A program made the translations under genes and the position numbers. Positions 51,601 to 62,874 of a stretch of 64,000 bases of DNA are shown in pieces; position 1 is the first letter of the stretch; the number at the start of each line of letters is the position of its first letter. Location: NCBI RefSeq assembly GCF_016859285.1, contig NC_053417.1:11762706-11826705 (forward strand), read 5' to 3'. The notes under the pieces were generated by a model. It saw only the letters and a program-made list of their open reading frames with translations. It was not told the DNA's origin and ran no database searches. Source of the DNA: Xiphias gladius (lineage: Eukaryota; Chordata; Actinopteri; Istiophoriformes; Xiphiidae).

Positions 51601-52269
51601 TTTACAATACTTACAAGACAGCGCAACAGCATCTTCCCCTAATCTACCTGAAGGATTGTAAATAAAGAGTATTAATGCATTTATAAATAGCATATTAATT
51701 GTTTGGCATCTATATTGTAACAGGCAGCAGCGCATGAGGCCAGCAGGGTGTCGTCAGATGGCCAGTGGGATCAGGCCCTCACACTCCTGACTGTAGCAGT
51801 GCAAGCAGTTGGAAATCAAAGACTCCAGTATCTTCGCCAGCGGGCTGCCTGCCTCGCTCAGCTGGGCTTACACGAGCGGGCCATAGCTGACCTGGACAGA
51901 GTTATCCAGAAACACGGTGGATCCAGCTCCAGCTGCTCAGATGACCCCCAAGTCTGGGCGGAGGACCTGTGTCGGCGAGGTCGCAGCCTGGTGCTCTGTT
52001 CCAGAGAAGCAGCAGCTCTGGAGGACTTCACTCGGGCCCTGGAGCTCCACAGGGACCAGGCCATCCAGTGTGTGGAGGCCGGTCTGGGGAGGCTGCCTCT
52101 AGCTGAGTGCTTCCTGCAGGGGGCGATGCAGCACTATGGGGAGCAGCAGCTCAGTAAAGCCTGGACATTGATTGACTGTGGCCTCATTGTCGATAGTGAG
52201 AACGCAGCCCTCCGCAGACTAAGGGCAAGGGTCAAACGGGAAGTGGCCAGCCCCTGCAACGTCAACTAG
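45700..52269 (+). CDS. ttc34: Tetratricopeptide repeat protein 34
   Basis: Exons in consistent phase: 45658-47417 (ATG at 45700), 47876-48098, 48990-49182, 49598-49764, 50223-50496, 50643-50857, possibly 51287-51337, and 51724-52269 with stop TAG. The product is about 1110-1130 residues. Helical TPR-type units recur through the protein, for example DKFLEAGELGRATSLYTSAF near the start, ALYQLGRVEEAYRLLLSVGP in the second exon, RARCYALLGQQKTAIFDFSA in the fourth, and RAACLAQLGLHERAIADLDR plus CRRGRSLVLCSREAAALEDF in the last. TPRs are protein-interaction scaffolds; the partner is unknown. No signal peptide or membrane segment is seen. The name follows the family's N-terminal pattern, its large first exon and the 1p neighbours. 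The start is uncertain because an upstream exon (ATG 44044, donor after 44240) could join in frame and would add about 80 residues. Confidence 0.82.
47472..47672 (+). repeat. Short MITE-like repeat, copy B
   Basis: The core (CTGAATTCCATTTAGCTGCT, TTTTCAGGGTGCTGGTAT, ACACTGTCATGGCTTACTGGG minus its last bases) matches copy A in the same orientation. The ends are more degraded. It lies in the ttc34 intron right after the 1.7-kb exon. Confidence 0.6.
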
Positions 52270-53019
52270 TTATGATAGAGAATCAAACACGACACAGGAG
52301 CTGAGGCTGAGCTTATATAATGTGGCCATGCCAGTCCCTGTTCCTTAAGATGTCGTTTTGTGGGGACACCTGATGAGAAATCCTCCACAAATTTATTCTT
52401 TGAGGACACGATGCTTTGATTTGTATTAAGTCTAATTAAGTACTAATTAAGGTTTAACAGCACTGTTTGTTGTAGTATTCGGTAGCTTTACAATCACAGC
52501 ACAACAGTATATTGAATATCAACACCACAATTTTATTGAATGTTTTATTATGCTGTATTTCATTATCTAATATTTTTTGAACCAATTAATTTCAGCAGAT
52601 ACATTTTATGACTGACACATAAGTAATTGAATTATTTTGGAAATGGAAACAATACATGATGGTTATGATGATTATATGGTATAAAGGGAAACACGCAACA
52701 TGAAATTAGATTAATTCAAACCATCACATCTAGATAAAATATTAAAGAAAGTGCCCAATGTGCAGGTTTTATGCTTCTAAAATGGAGGAGGCACAATTTT
52801 CTTCAATAATACAAGGGAACATGAATAAATACTGGAATTTAGTCCATCCCACTGACATTAGGGAAAATTTAAACAAAAATACAAAGTCTTTACATTGGTA
52901 CTCTTCTCAGTGCACCTTACATAGGACTTTATCATTTAAAATGATGTCAAAATTTAGCATTAAATATATGCACATACTGTATTTGTATCTTGTGTTGAGA
53001 AACTAGGTGTGCTTTGGTA
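52270..53019. other. ttc34 / alas2 convergent 3' region
   Basis: Two genes end tail to tail here, 751 bases apart at their stop codons. On the plus strand only an ATTAAA variant (52741-52746) is obvious for ttc34. On the minus strand AATAAA occurs at 52532-52537 and 52544-52549 (as plus TTTATT) for alas2. These positions would make the two 3' UTRs overlap by about 200 bp. No further coding sequence is visible. Confidence 0.4.
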
Positions 53020-56000
53020 TTACGCAGACACAGTAATATATTGTGGTTCCATGTTACCGAAGTAGGATTTCTCCCACTCACTCATGAGGTCAAAATGCAG
53101 CGGGCGGTCACAGAAGGTGCAGGAAGCCGTGGCCGGGCTGTTGAGTAGGAGCCCTGCCTCCCGCCACACCTCCACCAGTGCATCTGTGAAGGAAACGTGA
53201 ACATTTATAAGAATGACTAAATAAATGCCAATATGTATGTCTCTGTCCTAAAACTTAATTTCTCTGGCCATTTGAGCTAGCACACACAAAGATTATGGTG
53301 TGAGACAATAATTGTACGATATTGTCATTTTTACTGGATTGCAGTATTTTGTGACAGGTGGATGCCAAGAGGCCCATATATGCTTCCGACTCGAAGAGAC
53401 TAAGGACAAACATAAATCATTTGTACCTGCTATGGTCCCCACTTAACTTGATTGAATGTTTACTGCAACAACTCTGACCCAATAGTGTAAGGATCCCCAC
53501 ACTCACCCACAAAGTACTCCATCATGGCAGGTTTGTGATGAGGAGACGGAGCGAGGCGTAGCAGCTCCTCACCGCGAGGCACTGTGGGGTAGTTGATGGC
53601 CTGGACGTAGATGTTGTGTCTCTCCAGCAGGGTGTCACACACCTTGGTGTTCAGCTCAGCGTTGCCCACCTAGAATATGGACCAATGAGATGTGACATTA
53701 ACCATTTAGTGACGCTTTTATTCAGCACAATCAGGTTATACAAGTCGAAAGCGAGTACTGCGATTTACTCCACTGCACTACTCTAAAGTGTGCCTCTGGC
53801 TTAATTTTAGACTTTTTAAGTATTTAGTTATAACTGATTAATACAGTGATGCATTTTAAAAAGTAATTTCAAATTGACTAATTTTATTAGCTTCTAAATG
53901 ATGCATTAAGAAAAGGAAAAACCTCTAAACTGTCTTTAAATTATGTATTAATAATTGAATTTTAAAATGGAACCACAAAATAAATGGTGTTACAAAAGTA
54001 TTTAAATTTGAATAATTTAAATGCAGTCTTAATTCATGACTTATAATTGTTTTTTTTTAAAATGTATACATTTCAGTGTTTCCAGCTAAACACTGAAAAA
54101 GTCTATAGTTACTCTGGTGGCTGTGCTGTACTTGTTGAGTTATATAAGTATATACATTAGACTTTTTTGACAGCAGAAATTTTGATTTGTCATAGCAGGA
54201 AAAGCGCAGGTGTTAACATTTATCATGGCTCTGTTCTGTTCCAGTGTCCCAGTAAGACATGACAGTGTGACAGTGAGCCAGCAGGAAAAATACCAGGACC
54301 CTGAAACTGAAGCAGCTAAAGGGAATTCAACCACCATTCATTTTAATATTTCCACTTGTTCTTCTCCTACTGTGACATGTCAAAAGGCCCATACAGTGAT
54401 GCTCACAAAAAAGGCTGCCACCTGCATGTACCAAACGGTTTGTTACCATAGATTTATTATACATCAAATTATATTTTTTATGCATAAGGTATAATCTTAA
54501 AAGTATAGGTGTTTTGCATATATGCAGAATATGAGATTATTATTATAATTGCCAGAGTTCTTTGCTAATGACGTAACAAATGAGTATGTTGTTATCCATT
54601 TCCAAGTGTAAGATAATTCTCTGTGACAATCATGAGCTTGGTTATAGACTTTTGCCTTGTCTTGAGAGAAATTGAATAGCCTGCTAAAGCTGCTATTGCA
54701 TTGATGTTAAAGACACTTCACTATTGTCAGGTGAGGAGTTGGTAGGGAGAGATAATATAGTAGTGGGGGCAGCAGCAGTGCTACATCTTCCTACCCGTAT
54801 GGGGATGATGTGGCTGGGGCAGTTGACCACAGGCAGGCCATTATCCATGAGAAGTTGCCTCATGTGTTTGACGTTCCTCTGGTGGGCTCTGCGGAGCCCC
54901 TGCCCCTCGGGGCTCTTCAGGACCCGGACAGACTCCAGGGCTCCAGCCAGGACCATTGGTGGCAGGGCAGTGGTGAAGATGAAGCCAGCTGCGAAAGAGC
55001 GCACTGTGTCCACTAGGGCGGCGCTGCTGGCAATGTAGCCCCCCACACAGCCAAAGGCTTTTCCTGGAACATTGACAGATGACAGAGGGCATATGAGGTG
55101 AGGAGACAGGAAAAGAGCAGTGTTGGGAAGTCCATTTAGTGATTGCAAATGTAAAATACTTTAAGTCATAGTACTTTACTTTTTCTATACCCTTACATTT
55201 CAGAGAGGACAAATTTTACTCCACATATTTATTTGACAGCTAAAGTTACCTTGTAGATAAATATTCAGCATATAATATATAATACATTATTGTAGTTTAA
55301 ACTGCCCAACAGTATACAGAATATTAATTGTTACGATAACAATACAGTTAAATAACAAATACAATAACATGACATTTGGAAAATGGCCATTGGGCATAAC
55401 GAGTACTTTTACCTTTAATACATATGTACTGTAGATTTATTAATGATACTATTAATGTCATTTTGAATGCAGGACTTTAGTTGTGATTATGTACTTTTAC
55501 ATTGTTTTATTGATACTTTTACCAAAGTACAGAATCTGATGGACTCTGATGGACAGAAAATTACACAGAACATATTCTGGCATGTTAGTGCCTAAAATAT
55601 TGGTGAAATGAGGATGTTTGCTAATATGTAGGGATGTAATCTTAAATTTAATCGCTAAAGGGCCTGATTCAATAAATGTACTGCATGCAGTCTGTATGTA
55701 GAATGATGCTGTGGTTGAGGTACTTGGGCTGAGATTAACATTGACACCACATCATTTTTTTAAGTATTTAAATGACTTTTGTTTTGTATAAGGTGCTGAT
55801 AGTGAGATTAAACTCCCGGTGTTTTATTTTAAAGTCCCAAATACTATACTGTTTAGTTAAAAGTTAAATGATATGATGAATTCATGAATGATTAATTGAT
55901 CATTTTTCTGTATCACATGATTAAATCGCCATAATATATCGAATAAAACTGTGAATTTTATGTGTTGATAACACACCACTATTCATTTGTTACTTCACTT

Positions 56001-59000
56001 TGAGCCTTTTTACTTTATTTATTGCCGAGTGAACACTTGCTGCCATGCATTGTAAAGTCTAGTGTTGTAATCCAGAATTAGCTTACATTTGATGTGTGGT
56101 TGACAGGGATGAACTTTACTGTCATCATAAAGGTACACGCAGCACGGACTCCCTGATGATGGCTTTATCAGTATGACCAGAGAGGGAGTAAAGTTGGCAC
56201 CCAGCTGATAAAAACCTCTGCTTTCTTTGATGAGAGCTCACTCTTCTCCTGCCCTCTATTAACCAACATAAAAGCAGGACCATGCTTGTTGAGAACTATT
56301 GCTGCTGTTTTGGCAGTATAATATTGTCGGTTAGTGCAAGAGAGGCTGTGAATGGGAGTTTGAGAGCCAATTAATCTATGACAGTTTGAAGCTGTTTGCC
56401 TTGCCCTTCTTGGTGTCATAGCGAAAGGGCACGTTGGAGGATGACTGATGTAAGTGTTATCAGTGTGGGAGTGTCCTTTAATTTCTTTAATAAATATAAA
56501 ATTTCATCACAACAAAACGGGATAAAACAAAACAGTGACTTTAATCGTGAATTTTAAATGCACAAGAACTGAATTTTTTCCAAAAGATACTCACCTAAGG
56601 TCCCGGACACAATGTCAATCTTGTGCATAACATTGTCCCTCTCTCCCACTCCTGCTCCATGGGCTCCATACAGGCCCACAGCGTGAACTTCATCAACAAA
56701 CGTCAGAGCTCCATAACGGTGAGCTACATCGCACAGCTCTTCTAGAGGACATATGGCACCTGAAAGCCCCAGAGAATAAGGTGGTATAATTAGAACTGTG
56801 CAACATAGGTGAACAGCAGGATATTCGTGCTGCAAATTCCACCGTGTTGTAATATCTAGAACACACATGTGCTGCAGCAGGATGTGGAAAATGTATATGG
56901 AGAGTTGTTCTTATGAGCTGAGGATATTAGAATCTCTTGTAATTCTACAAATCATATAACATTTATTTCAAAATGGCTTTTTTGGAGTAAAATTCTCCTG
57001 GATATAGTCACAACCATCCATTCAGTCTACATCAGTTTGTGCTCTATGGAGCTGTCGCTGTTGTGATATCAGAGAGAAAGAGCTGAGCACCATTTCTTCC
57101 CATGGGTGACAGTGATGAATGACAGATACGGCTGACTGAATAACTGCAGATTATAGAAATATAAATACACCAATGCCAGCTTTCTTTTTCTTGGCTAAGA
57201 ATTATGAACTTTGCTGATGATGACTGTTTGACCAAATTTACATATCATACGTATAGATTCATTAGAGATATAATTAGCAAATTTCAAGTAGTATTTCTTT
57301 GCATTAATGATATTTTTAAAAAGGGTTTTGGTCCGTTTCTTGCTTTGGCAGAAAACAATTGAAATTCTTGAGATTTCTATGGGTTGTGTGTTTTATATAT
57401 TTCAATAATATATTTCTTTTTTAAACTCAGTTTTATGAGCATTTTATTGATTACAGCTATCCGTTACTAAATATATTGATGGTAAACTGTCTAAGACTGT
57501 GTTCACCATACAGCCACCAATATACGGCAAAGTGTTAACCAGCAGTCACTTCCAAGCCATTTCCAAGTTGCCGCTCTACACTGCTGAAATAGTGATTTTA
57601 TAACCACGACGTTGTCTGACAAAATCAGCATACACCTAAGTTAAAGACAACGTTGTGCTGTGATTTAGGCTACATTTACATGTAAAATGATCACTCAGTG
57701 AGAAGGTTAGAAGCTCATTCATGTCTGTGTCGGCTGCCGTGCGGCCAATTGAAAGAGATACATAGAAAGGTGTGCCTGCAGAGGGAAAGCCCGACCTCAC
57801 ACTTGTGGGACAAAACTGGCAAGTAGCTAAGGTTTGACCAAAAAGTCGCTAGACTTCTCACTAGGTGCTTTTGTGGGAAAAAAAAGTCGCTAAAGGGGTC
57901 TGAAAAGTTGGTAAATCACGCTAAGTTGGCATACTGCGTGTAAACGCCCCCCTGATGACATATTAGAAATTGTTTTCACTGTTTCATTTTGAAAGAGCAA
58001 CAGTCAATGGGGAAACTCCAACACCAATTGTGTAACCTAAGCATTCAGTCAGTCAGTGTGTTTATAGGGCTGGCCCCACTGTTGCGGTACAGTCAAAACT
58101 ACATACAAGGATACATTTAAGTAGGTTTGTCCACTAAAAAATTAACTAAGCATACAAATAAAATAAAATCTAAACAATCTCTACTATCAAAGCATCTTAA
58201 CGTTTCATCATTCTTACCATCCATCGAGTGCACAGTCTCAAATGCCACTATTTTGGGTGTCTTGGGGTCAGAGCGTTGCAGCAGTTCCTCCAGGTGTCGG
58301 CTGTCATTGTGGCGGAAGATGAAACGCTTTGCTCCACTGTTCCTGATGCCCTGAATCATCGATGCGTGGTTCCCTGCATCTGAGTAGATCTCACACCCTG
58401 GACGGCACAGTGAACACACCATCAAACCAGTGGAGATGACTTCCCTCGAAACAGTATCAACCCTGAGATACTGTTCCCCTTTTTTCTACAATGTACGAAT
58501 CATGAAATGTTTCCTCAGAATATAATCACGGAGCATCTGGAAAAGTCATTAGCAAACAGTGACAGTGACATCCATGCTGGACTTTTCCTTAATGTCATTA
58601 CCTGAACTATTTATATGGCCCATGGCTCAGAGGTCAGAGGTAAGTATTTACCTGGCAGCATTTTAGCTAAAGTGAAGAGGGTGGAGTCATTTGCCACGAA
58701 GCAGGAGGAGAAGACCAGAGCTGCATCTTTCTGGTGTAGCTGGGCAAGCTCCTTCTCCAGAGACACATGGAAGTTACTGGTGCCTGAGATGTTCCTGGTC
58801 CCACCTGCTCCTGCACCGTGCCTGTCGAGGGCATCTCTGAGAGGATCCAGAACAAAATGATAAAAGATCTCATATAATCCATGCCATGGAAGCTATCCTA
58901 TCTTTTTCTTTCAAATGTTCTTTGAAATTCAGTCTTAAACATCAAAATAACGGTTCCCAGTACTACACCTGGAACTCAAAAATTAATAAATAAGTAAAAA

Positions 59001-60429
59001 TGTCTTATATTCAGAAAGAAAGTGAAAATAGATTGAACCCGACATTTGCATCTGCCACTGAAATACAAATGGTACAATGGCTGGATTCTGTTTCAAGTTT
59101 GCTTTTTGCCAGAGCTGTAGAATCAAGTTAGACTTATAGTAAGTTTAAAACTTCGGCACTTGAGACTGGACTTTGACTTGACTGCTGTGAAACTTAACTA
59201 TCTTGACATTTGCCTCATTGAGCTGACTTCAGACATGACAGCAGAAATGTTTAACTCTCAAATTATATAATCTTTGTATAATCTTTGAAGAATAAAAAAT
59301 TAATAAAACAGTGACAGGCAGGTCCTTGAACAAGATACACCCTGAAAAATTAAATATTAGCCCTTAGCACTTTATCTCCTCTATGTCTAAAAATAAACCA
59401 TTAACCCAGCTGTGAAGGAAAATTTAGTGTCAGAAATCCAGATAACTTTTTCTGTCTCATTTTACCTGATCGCACTGAGGACCTGCGGGTGGCGACTCAT
59501 TCCCAGATAGTCGTTGCTGCACCAGACGGACACCTGGGAGCCCTCCCGCCCAGAAACAGAGTAATCCTCTGCAAAAGGGAAGACCTCAGTGCTCCTGTTC
59601 ACCGTCTTGAAGACCCTGTATGTGTGGTCTTTCTTTTTCTCAGCTATCTTCTCGATGAAGAAATCGTCGTAGTCGTAGCTGGGGCCAACTGCAGGAGTGA
59701 TAGGTTTGACTATAAATCACTTACAGCATTCAGTGAACAGCCATCTGATTAGGCAAATAAAAATCGTGTATTACAAGACTTTACCATATTAAATGAGTGG
59801 TACTGGAGTCTTTTATCTCTTTTAAACTACAAAACATACCCATGTTGTCTTTAAGGAAGTGGGTGAAAGTGTTGGTTTGAACTGATGTTGGGAGGATTGA
59901 ATCTTTTAAACCCTTAAACAGAGAAGTCATCAAACCTGTGAAAGAAGGGTGCAGGTTTGTCAGTGTAAGATAATTACACTTTTGACTATTTTGCCCTGTG
60001 TTTTTGTCTCCCCTTTGATATTTGATATGGAAAAGTTCAAATTCAGTTACTCTGGTGTTGTTGTTGCAGAATCACTGCAGCGGTTCAAATTTGCCTACCT
60101 TCTTTGACGTCCTCCTGTACTTCAGGGCTGGCTCGGACCATCCCAATCCGAGAGGTGACAAAAGGGCAGCCCTTTGATACAGACACAGCCACCTGAGAGG
60201 CCGTTTGAGTAGACATCATCCTTTGGTCCATTGTGGGAAGTTGGTGACTCTTCACTTGGGTGGGTGAGACGCTCAGCTTTGCATCCAGAGAGGCCGGACC
60301 GCCCACGGTGATCTGGCGAGTGATGATGGGGCATTGATCGGCCAGAGACAGCAAGGCGGCTCCTGTCCTCCTCAAAGCTGGCTTAGGAACTGACTTCAGA
60401 AAGGGGCAGTGATGAAGGAAGGCAGCCAT
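53020..60429 (-). CDS. alas2: 5-aminolevulinate synthase, erythroid type (ALAS2), mitochondrial
   Basis: Nine minus-strand coding exons join in phase: 60429-60099, 59935-59840, 59688-59466, 58836-58652, 58397-58218, 56759-56595, 55063-54795, 53669-53507 and 53183-53020. They give 591 residues against 587 for human ALAS2. The enzyme condenses glycine and succinyl-CoA to 5-aminolevulinate in the mitochondrial matrix, the first step of heme synthesis, using pyridoxal phosphate. Visible features are a presequence with three CP heme-regulatory motifs (HHCPFLK, DQCPIIT, KGCPFVT), [24 protein letters not shown], the cofactor motif [12 protein letters not shown], and SGTLGKAFG with the catalytic lysine at the sixth/seventh coding-exon junction. 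The C-terminus [16 protein letters not shown] is the ALAS2 form, not ALAS1. The ATG has a good context and lies just after an acceptor; a non-coding first exon with an IRE is at 61.65 kb. The frame is intact, so it should be functional. Confidence 0.95.
54180..54385 (-). repeat. Short MITE-like repeat, copy C, with visible terminal inverted repeats
   Basis: This is the best-kept copy, in the opposite orientation. The left end TTTTGATTTGTCATAGCAGG and the complement of the right end TTTTGACATGTCACAGTAGG agree at 16 of 20 positions by eye. Length is about 206 bp and there is no coding capacity. It is a non-autonomous DNA transposon by structure; the family is not identified. It lies in an alas2 intron. 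Confidence 0.65.
55120..55550 (+). repeat. Fish-type 'AAGTACATTTACTCAAG' repeat, copy 2
   Basis: It shares TTACATTTCAGAG, ATTTATTTGACAGCTAAAGTTAC, GAATGCAGGACTTTAGTTGTG and TTGATACTTTTACCAAAGTA, or close variants, with the copy at 36.0-36.8 kb. It lies in the alas2 intron between the sixth and seventh coding exons, overlapping slightly the sequence just outside the exon ending at 55063. Confidence 0.5.
57480..57970. repeat. Probable old transposon-like repeat in alas2 intron
   Basis: This block contains AAAAAGTCGCTAGACTTC and AAAAGTCGCTAAAGGGGTC, followed by CTAAGTTGGCATACTG. It is a word pattern I associate with a repeat found in many fish genomes. No open frame or clean terminal repeats were seen, so the family is left open. 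Confidence 0.3.
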
Positions 60430-60799
60430 GGCACTTCAGCTTACTCTGAGTTAAGACAGAAGACAGCAAAATCATTTTATTCTATAAAACTGCAAAGGCA
60501 GACAAAGCATCTGCAGTATGTCTGTAAAGAGTATGAATATTTCATTGCATTGCAGAATATGTAAAAGTGTATTATGTATTTACTTTTTCCTTAAGAAATT
60601 GTTGCCTCCGCAGACAGACTAAAATCTCATATCGTCAGGTGACCAAAAATAAAATGAGTATGACGGGTATGACTGAACTTGACACTGAGCGCCATAAAAC
60701 TAAAAATCCCATTATAGTTTACATGGTTAAAAATGTCCAAAGGGGCTAGAAACGTATGTAGAGGTTCAGTTTAGCTTCAGAGAGCAGCGGGTGCCTCCT

Positions 60800-60880
60800 C
60801 CAGGGTGCGGCAGGTTGCTGCTGCTTATCTTCACCCTGCAGACGCTCTAGTGCTGCCCTGACAGACGTCATCAGCTGAGG
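60800..60880 (-). promoter_or_regulatory. alas2: Candidate erythroid enhancer in alas2 intron 1
   Basis: On the minus strand a GATA site AGATAAG (plus 60824-60830) touches a GGGTGA/CACCC-type block (60831-60837). A second CACCC-like GGGTGC lies at 60803-60808 and an E-box CAGCTG at 60871-60876. GATA, KLF-type and E-box motifs together are typical of erythroid enhancers. Human ALAS2 is known to have a functional GATA element in intron 1. A further strong GATA match (AGATAAGG, plus strand) lies at 61146-61153. Confidence 0.45.
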
Positions 60881-61643
60881 CTGATTACTGCAGTAGCTAT
60901 CAAATAATCCCCTACAAAACACATCAGGGATGCATCTAATTCTAATTAATTATTATTTCCCTGCTGTTAAACGTTTTTCAGACTGAGAGGCAAAAACGAA
61001 TATTGGCTGTGATAAATAATCCACCAAATGAGGCCAAAATCATACTTAGTTCAGACTTTAATTTCCTGATGATCTTCTCTATTTGTAGTTTAGTTTACAA
61101 ACGGAGACCGGCTGTATCATTTCCCTCACAATGTCCTGCGGTCAGCAGATAAGGTAATTGTTGGGATCTGTGGATTTTTCTTGTGGTAAGATGTTATCTT
61201 TACTTTGGCCTGTCAAAGACTAGTGCCATTTGAACACCACAAGTAGGTCAAAACTTTATTTTATCTTAATATTGTTTTTGTTGTTGTTGAAAACATTTAA
61301 CCATTGACCACTTAAAATGAACAGCCACATATCCTTAAATTAGCAATAAGCTGCTATATAGAAGTATGTGGAGTATGTACACCTTATGTCTCCGCTCATT
61401 GACTGTTAATTAAAGTCATTTAGTGCATGACATGTTCTCCACCACATGAATGAATGAATAAATAAAATAAAGCATAATTAACTATAATAGTAACACTGCT
61501 ACTAATAATACACATGCTAGCAATTGTATGATTACCACTACAACCATAACTAAAATCAAAATAATGGTAATAATTGTGATAATATTAACAATCAATATAA
61601 TGAAACAATTATGGTCAGAAGTGAAGACTGTCAGGAAGCTCAC

Positions 61644-61760
61644 CTGTTGACCTGCACTGAGGACGAACTTTTAAACAGCAAATAGACGGAGGGTCAGAAA
61701 GTGTCAACAGTTGGTCGTCAGATGTTGAAGAGCATTATGCAATCAGCTGTGCTCCCACCC
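61644..61760 (-). promoter_or_regulatory. alas2: alas2 non-coding exon 1 and proximal promoter
   Basis: The exon-1 donor lies at 61642-61643 (as plus AC). Upstream on the minus strand are a TATA-like GCATAATGC (plus 61732-61740), an E-box CAGCTG (61744-61749) and a GGGTGGG block, the complement of CCCACCC (61754-61760). A start about 30 bases after the TATA-like element would be near 61705. That places the IRE within about 60 nt of the cap, as expected for translational control. The start site is inferred. Confidence 0.5.
61646..61668 (-). promoter_or_regulatory. alas2: Iron-responsive element in alas2 5' UTR
   Basis: On the minus strand the sequence GTTC-GTCCT-CAGTGC-AGGTC-AAC forms the IRE fold: lower stem GUU/AAC, unpaired C, five-position upper stem, and CAGUGC loop. 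It ends two bases before the exon-1 donor CAACAG|GTGAGC (exon end 61644). IRP binding to this element blocks alas2 translation when iron is low. Compared with the human element as I remember it (AGGGC on the 3' side), one base differs and turns a U-G pair into U-U in the upper stem. Confidence 0.85.
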
Positions 61761-61769
61761 CTCTGAGGT

Positions 61770-62780
61770 GTCATGTGGGTCTCAGCTTTGGGGGCCACCC
61801 AGGGAGTCGCACTTGCGCACATGTGTGTGTCTATGGGAGGTGCATAGATGCTGATAGGGTTCCATTAAAGTTGTGTCACTCTCTGTCATTTCTCATGACT
61901 TCACGGTGGACATTTCACTTTGATGTCTGAGTTGTTGAAGAGCAAAAATAAGCTACTGTATATCTGTAACCAACTATAACACACAATAATGGCGATTATT
62001 AGGAGCAGGTATAATTGTTCGATGTATTTGTCAACAACCTTAACTCCTCCTGAGACACATCTGTAATTGATGTATAAACAGTATTCAGTATAAGATATAT
62101 AATCTATTAAAATATCTCCATGTGTTATATAAATATTAAGTATATATTTATTTTTTTTTAATATTTATTTGTTCTCTTTATTGATTAAGTATTTATTCAT
62201 TTATTCACCCTCCATAACTGAGCAAATTCCATCTAAACATAAAGGTCATGAGATGAGGCTAAAAACTCCAGAAGAAATCTAGTAAGTGGACCTTGAGCCT
62301 TGAGTTAAGTTTTTTTTTTTTGGGGGGGTGGTCAAACTCCACGTTTCCACGTTCAAGAACAAAACTTCAAGCTCAACATGTCTCCATGAGTGGGAAAACT
62401 CAGAAACACACTGCTAGAGTTGTTCATGTGTGTAATCATACTGTATAAAACACCGTGCATTAATTGTTTATACACCAGTTACGGTTTCATGGCTACAATG
62501 ATCGCGGACAAATACATTGACGACGACACACACTGTGTATATTATTTAATTTTTGCTGCTGACGTTTTTATATTATAAATGTGACACGGGGGCACCGGCG
62601 TACAGTGGTACCAGCCCAGCCTTATGGCCACTCCTACTACTCACACCACACACTTAGGGGAAGGTATTTTATTTTTAAGTCTAAGTCCTGGATTTTTTTT
62701 TTTTTTTGATTGTGCTAAATATGTCGTGTAATGTAAAACCCTCCCTGTCAGCCAGTCTGTAATTGACCATTTATCGGACA
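61770..62780. other. Intergenic region between alas2 and the next gene (head to head)
   Basis: A/T-rich sequence without a coding exon. A T tract followed by seven or more G occurs near 62310-62327. Near 62283 there is sequence related to one end of the 26.0-kb foldback element. Both flanking genes start outward from here, so it may hold regulatory sequence for either. Confidence 0.4.
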
Positions 62781-62839
62781 GTGTGTGTGTGTGTGTCCTC
62801 GCCGGCAGAGGGTGCATTCCTCGGGCTTTTTATGAATCG

Positions 62840-62840
<1 letters not shown>

Positions 62841-62871
<31 letters not shown>
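62841..62871. repeat. (TGC)10 trinucleotide repeat
   Basis: Ten uninterrupted TGC units lie about 320 bp upstream of the ATG at 63164, probably in the promoter or 5' UTR of the last gene. In the frame that crosses it the repeat would read poly-Cys, which argues against it being coding. Confidence 0.9.
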
Positions 62872-62874
<3 letters not shown>

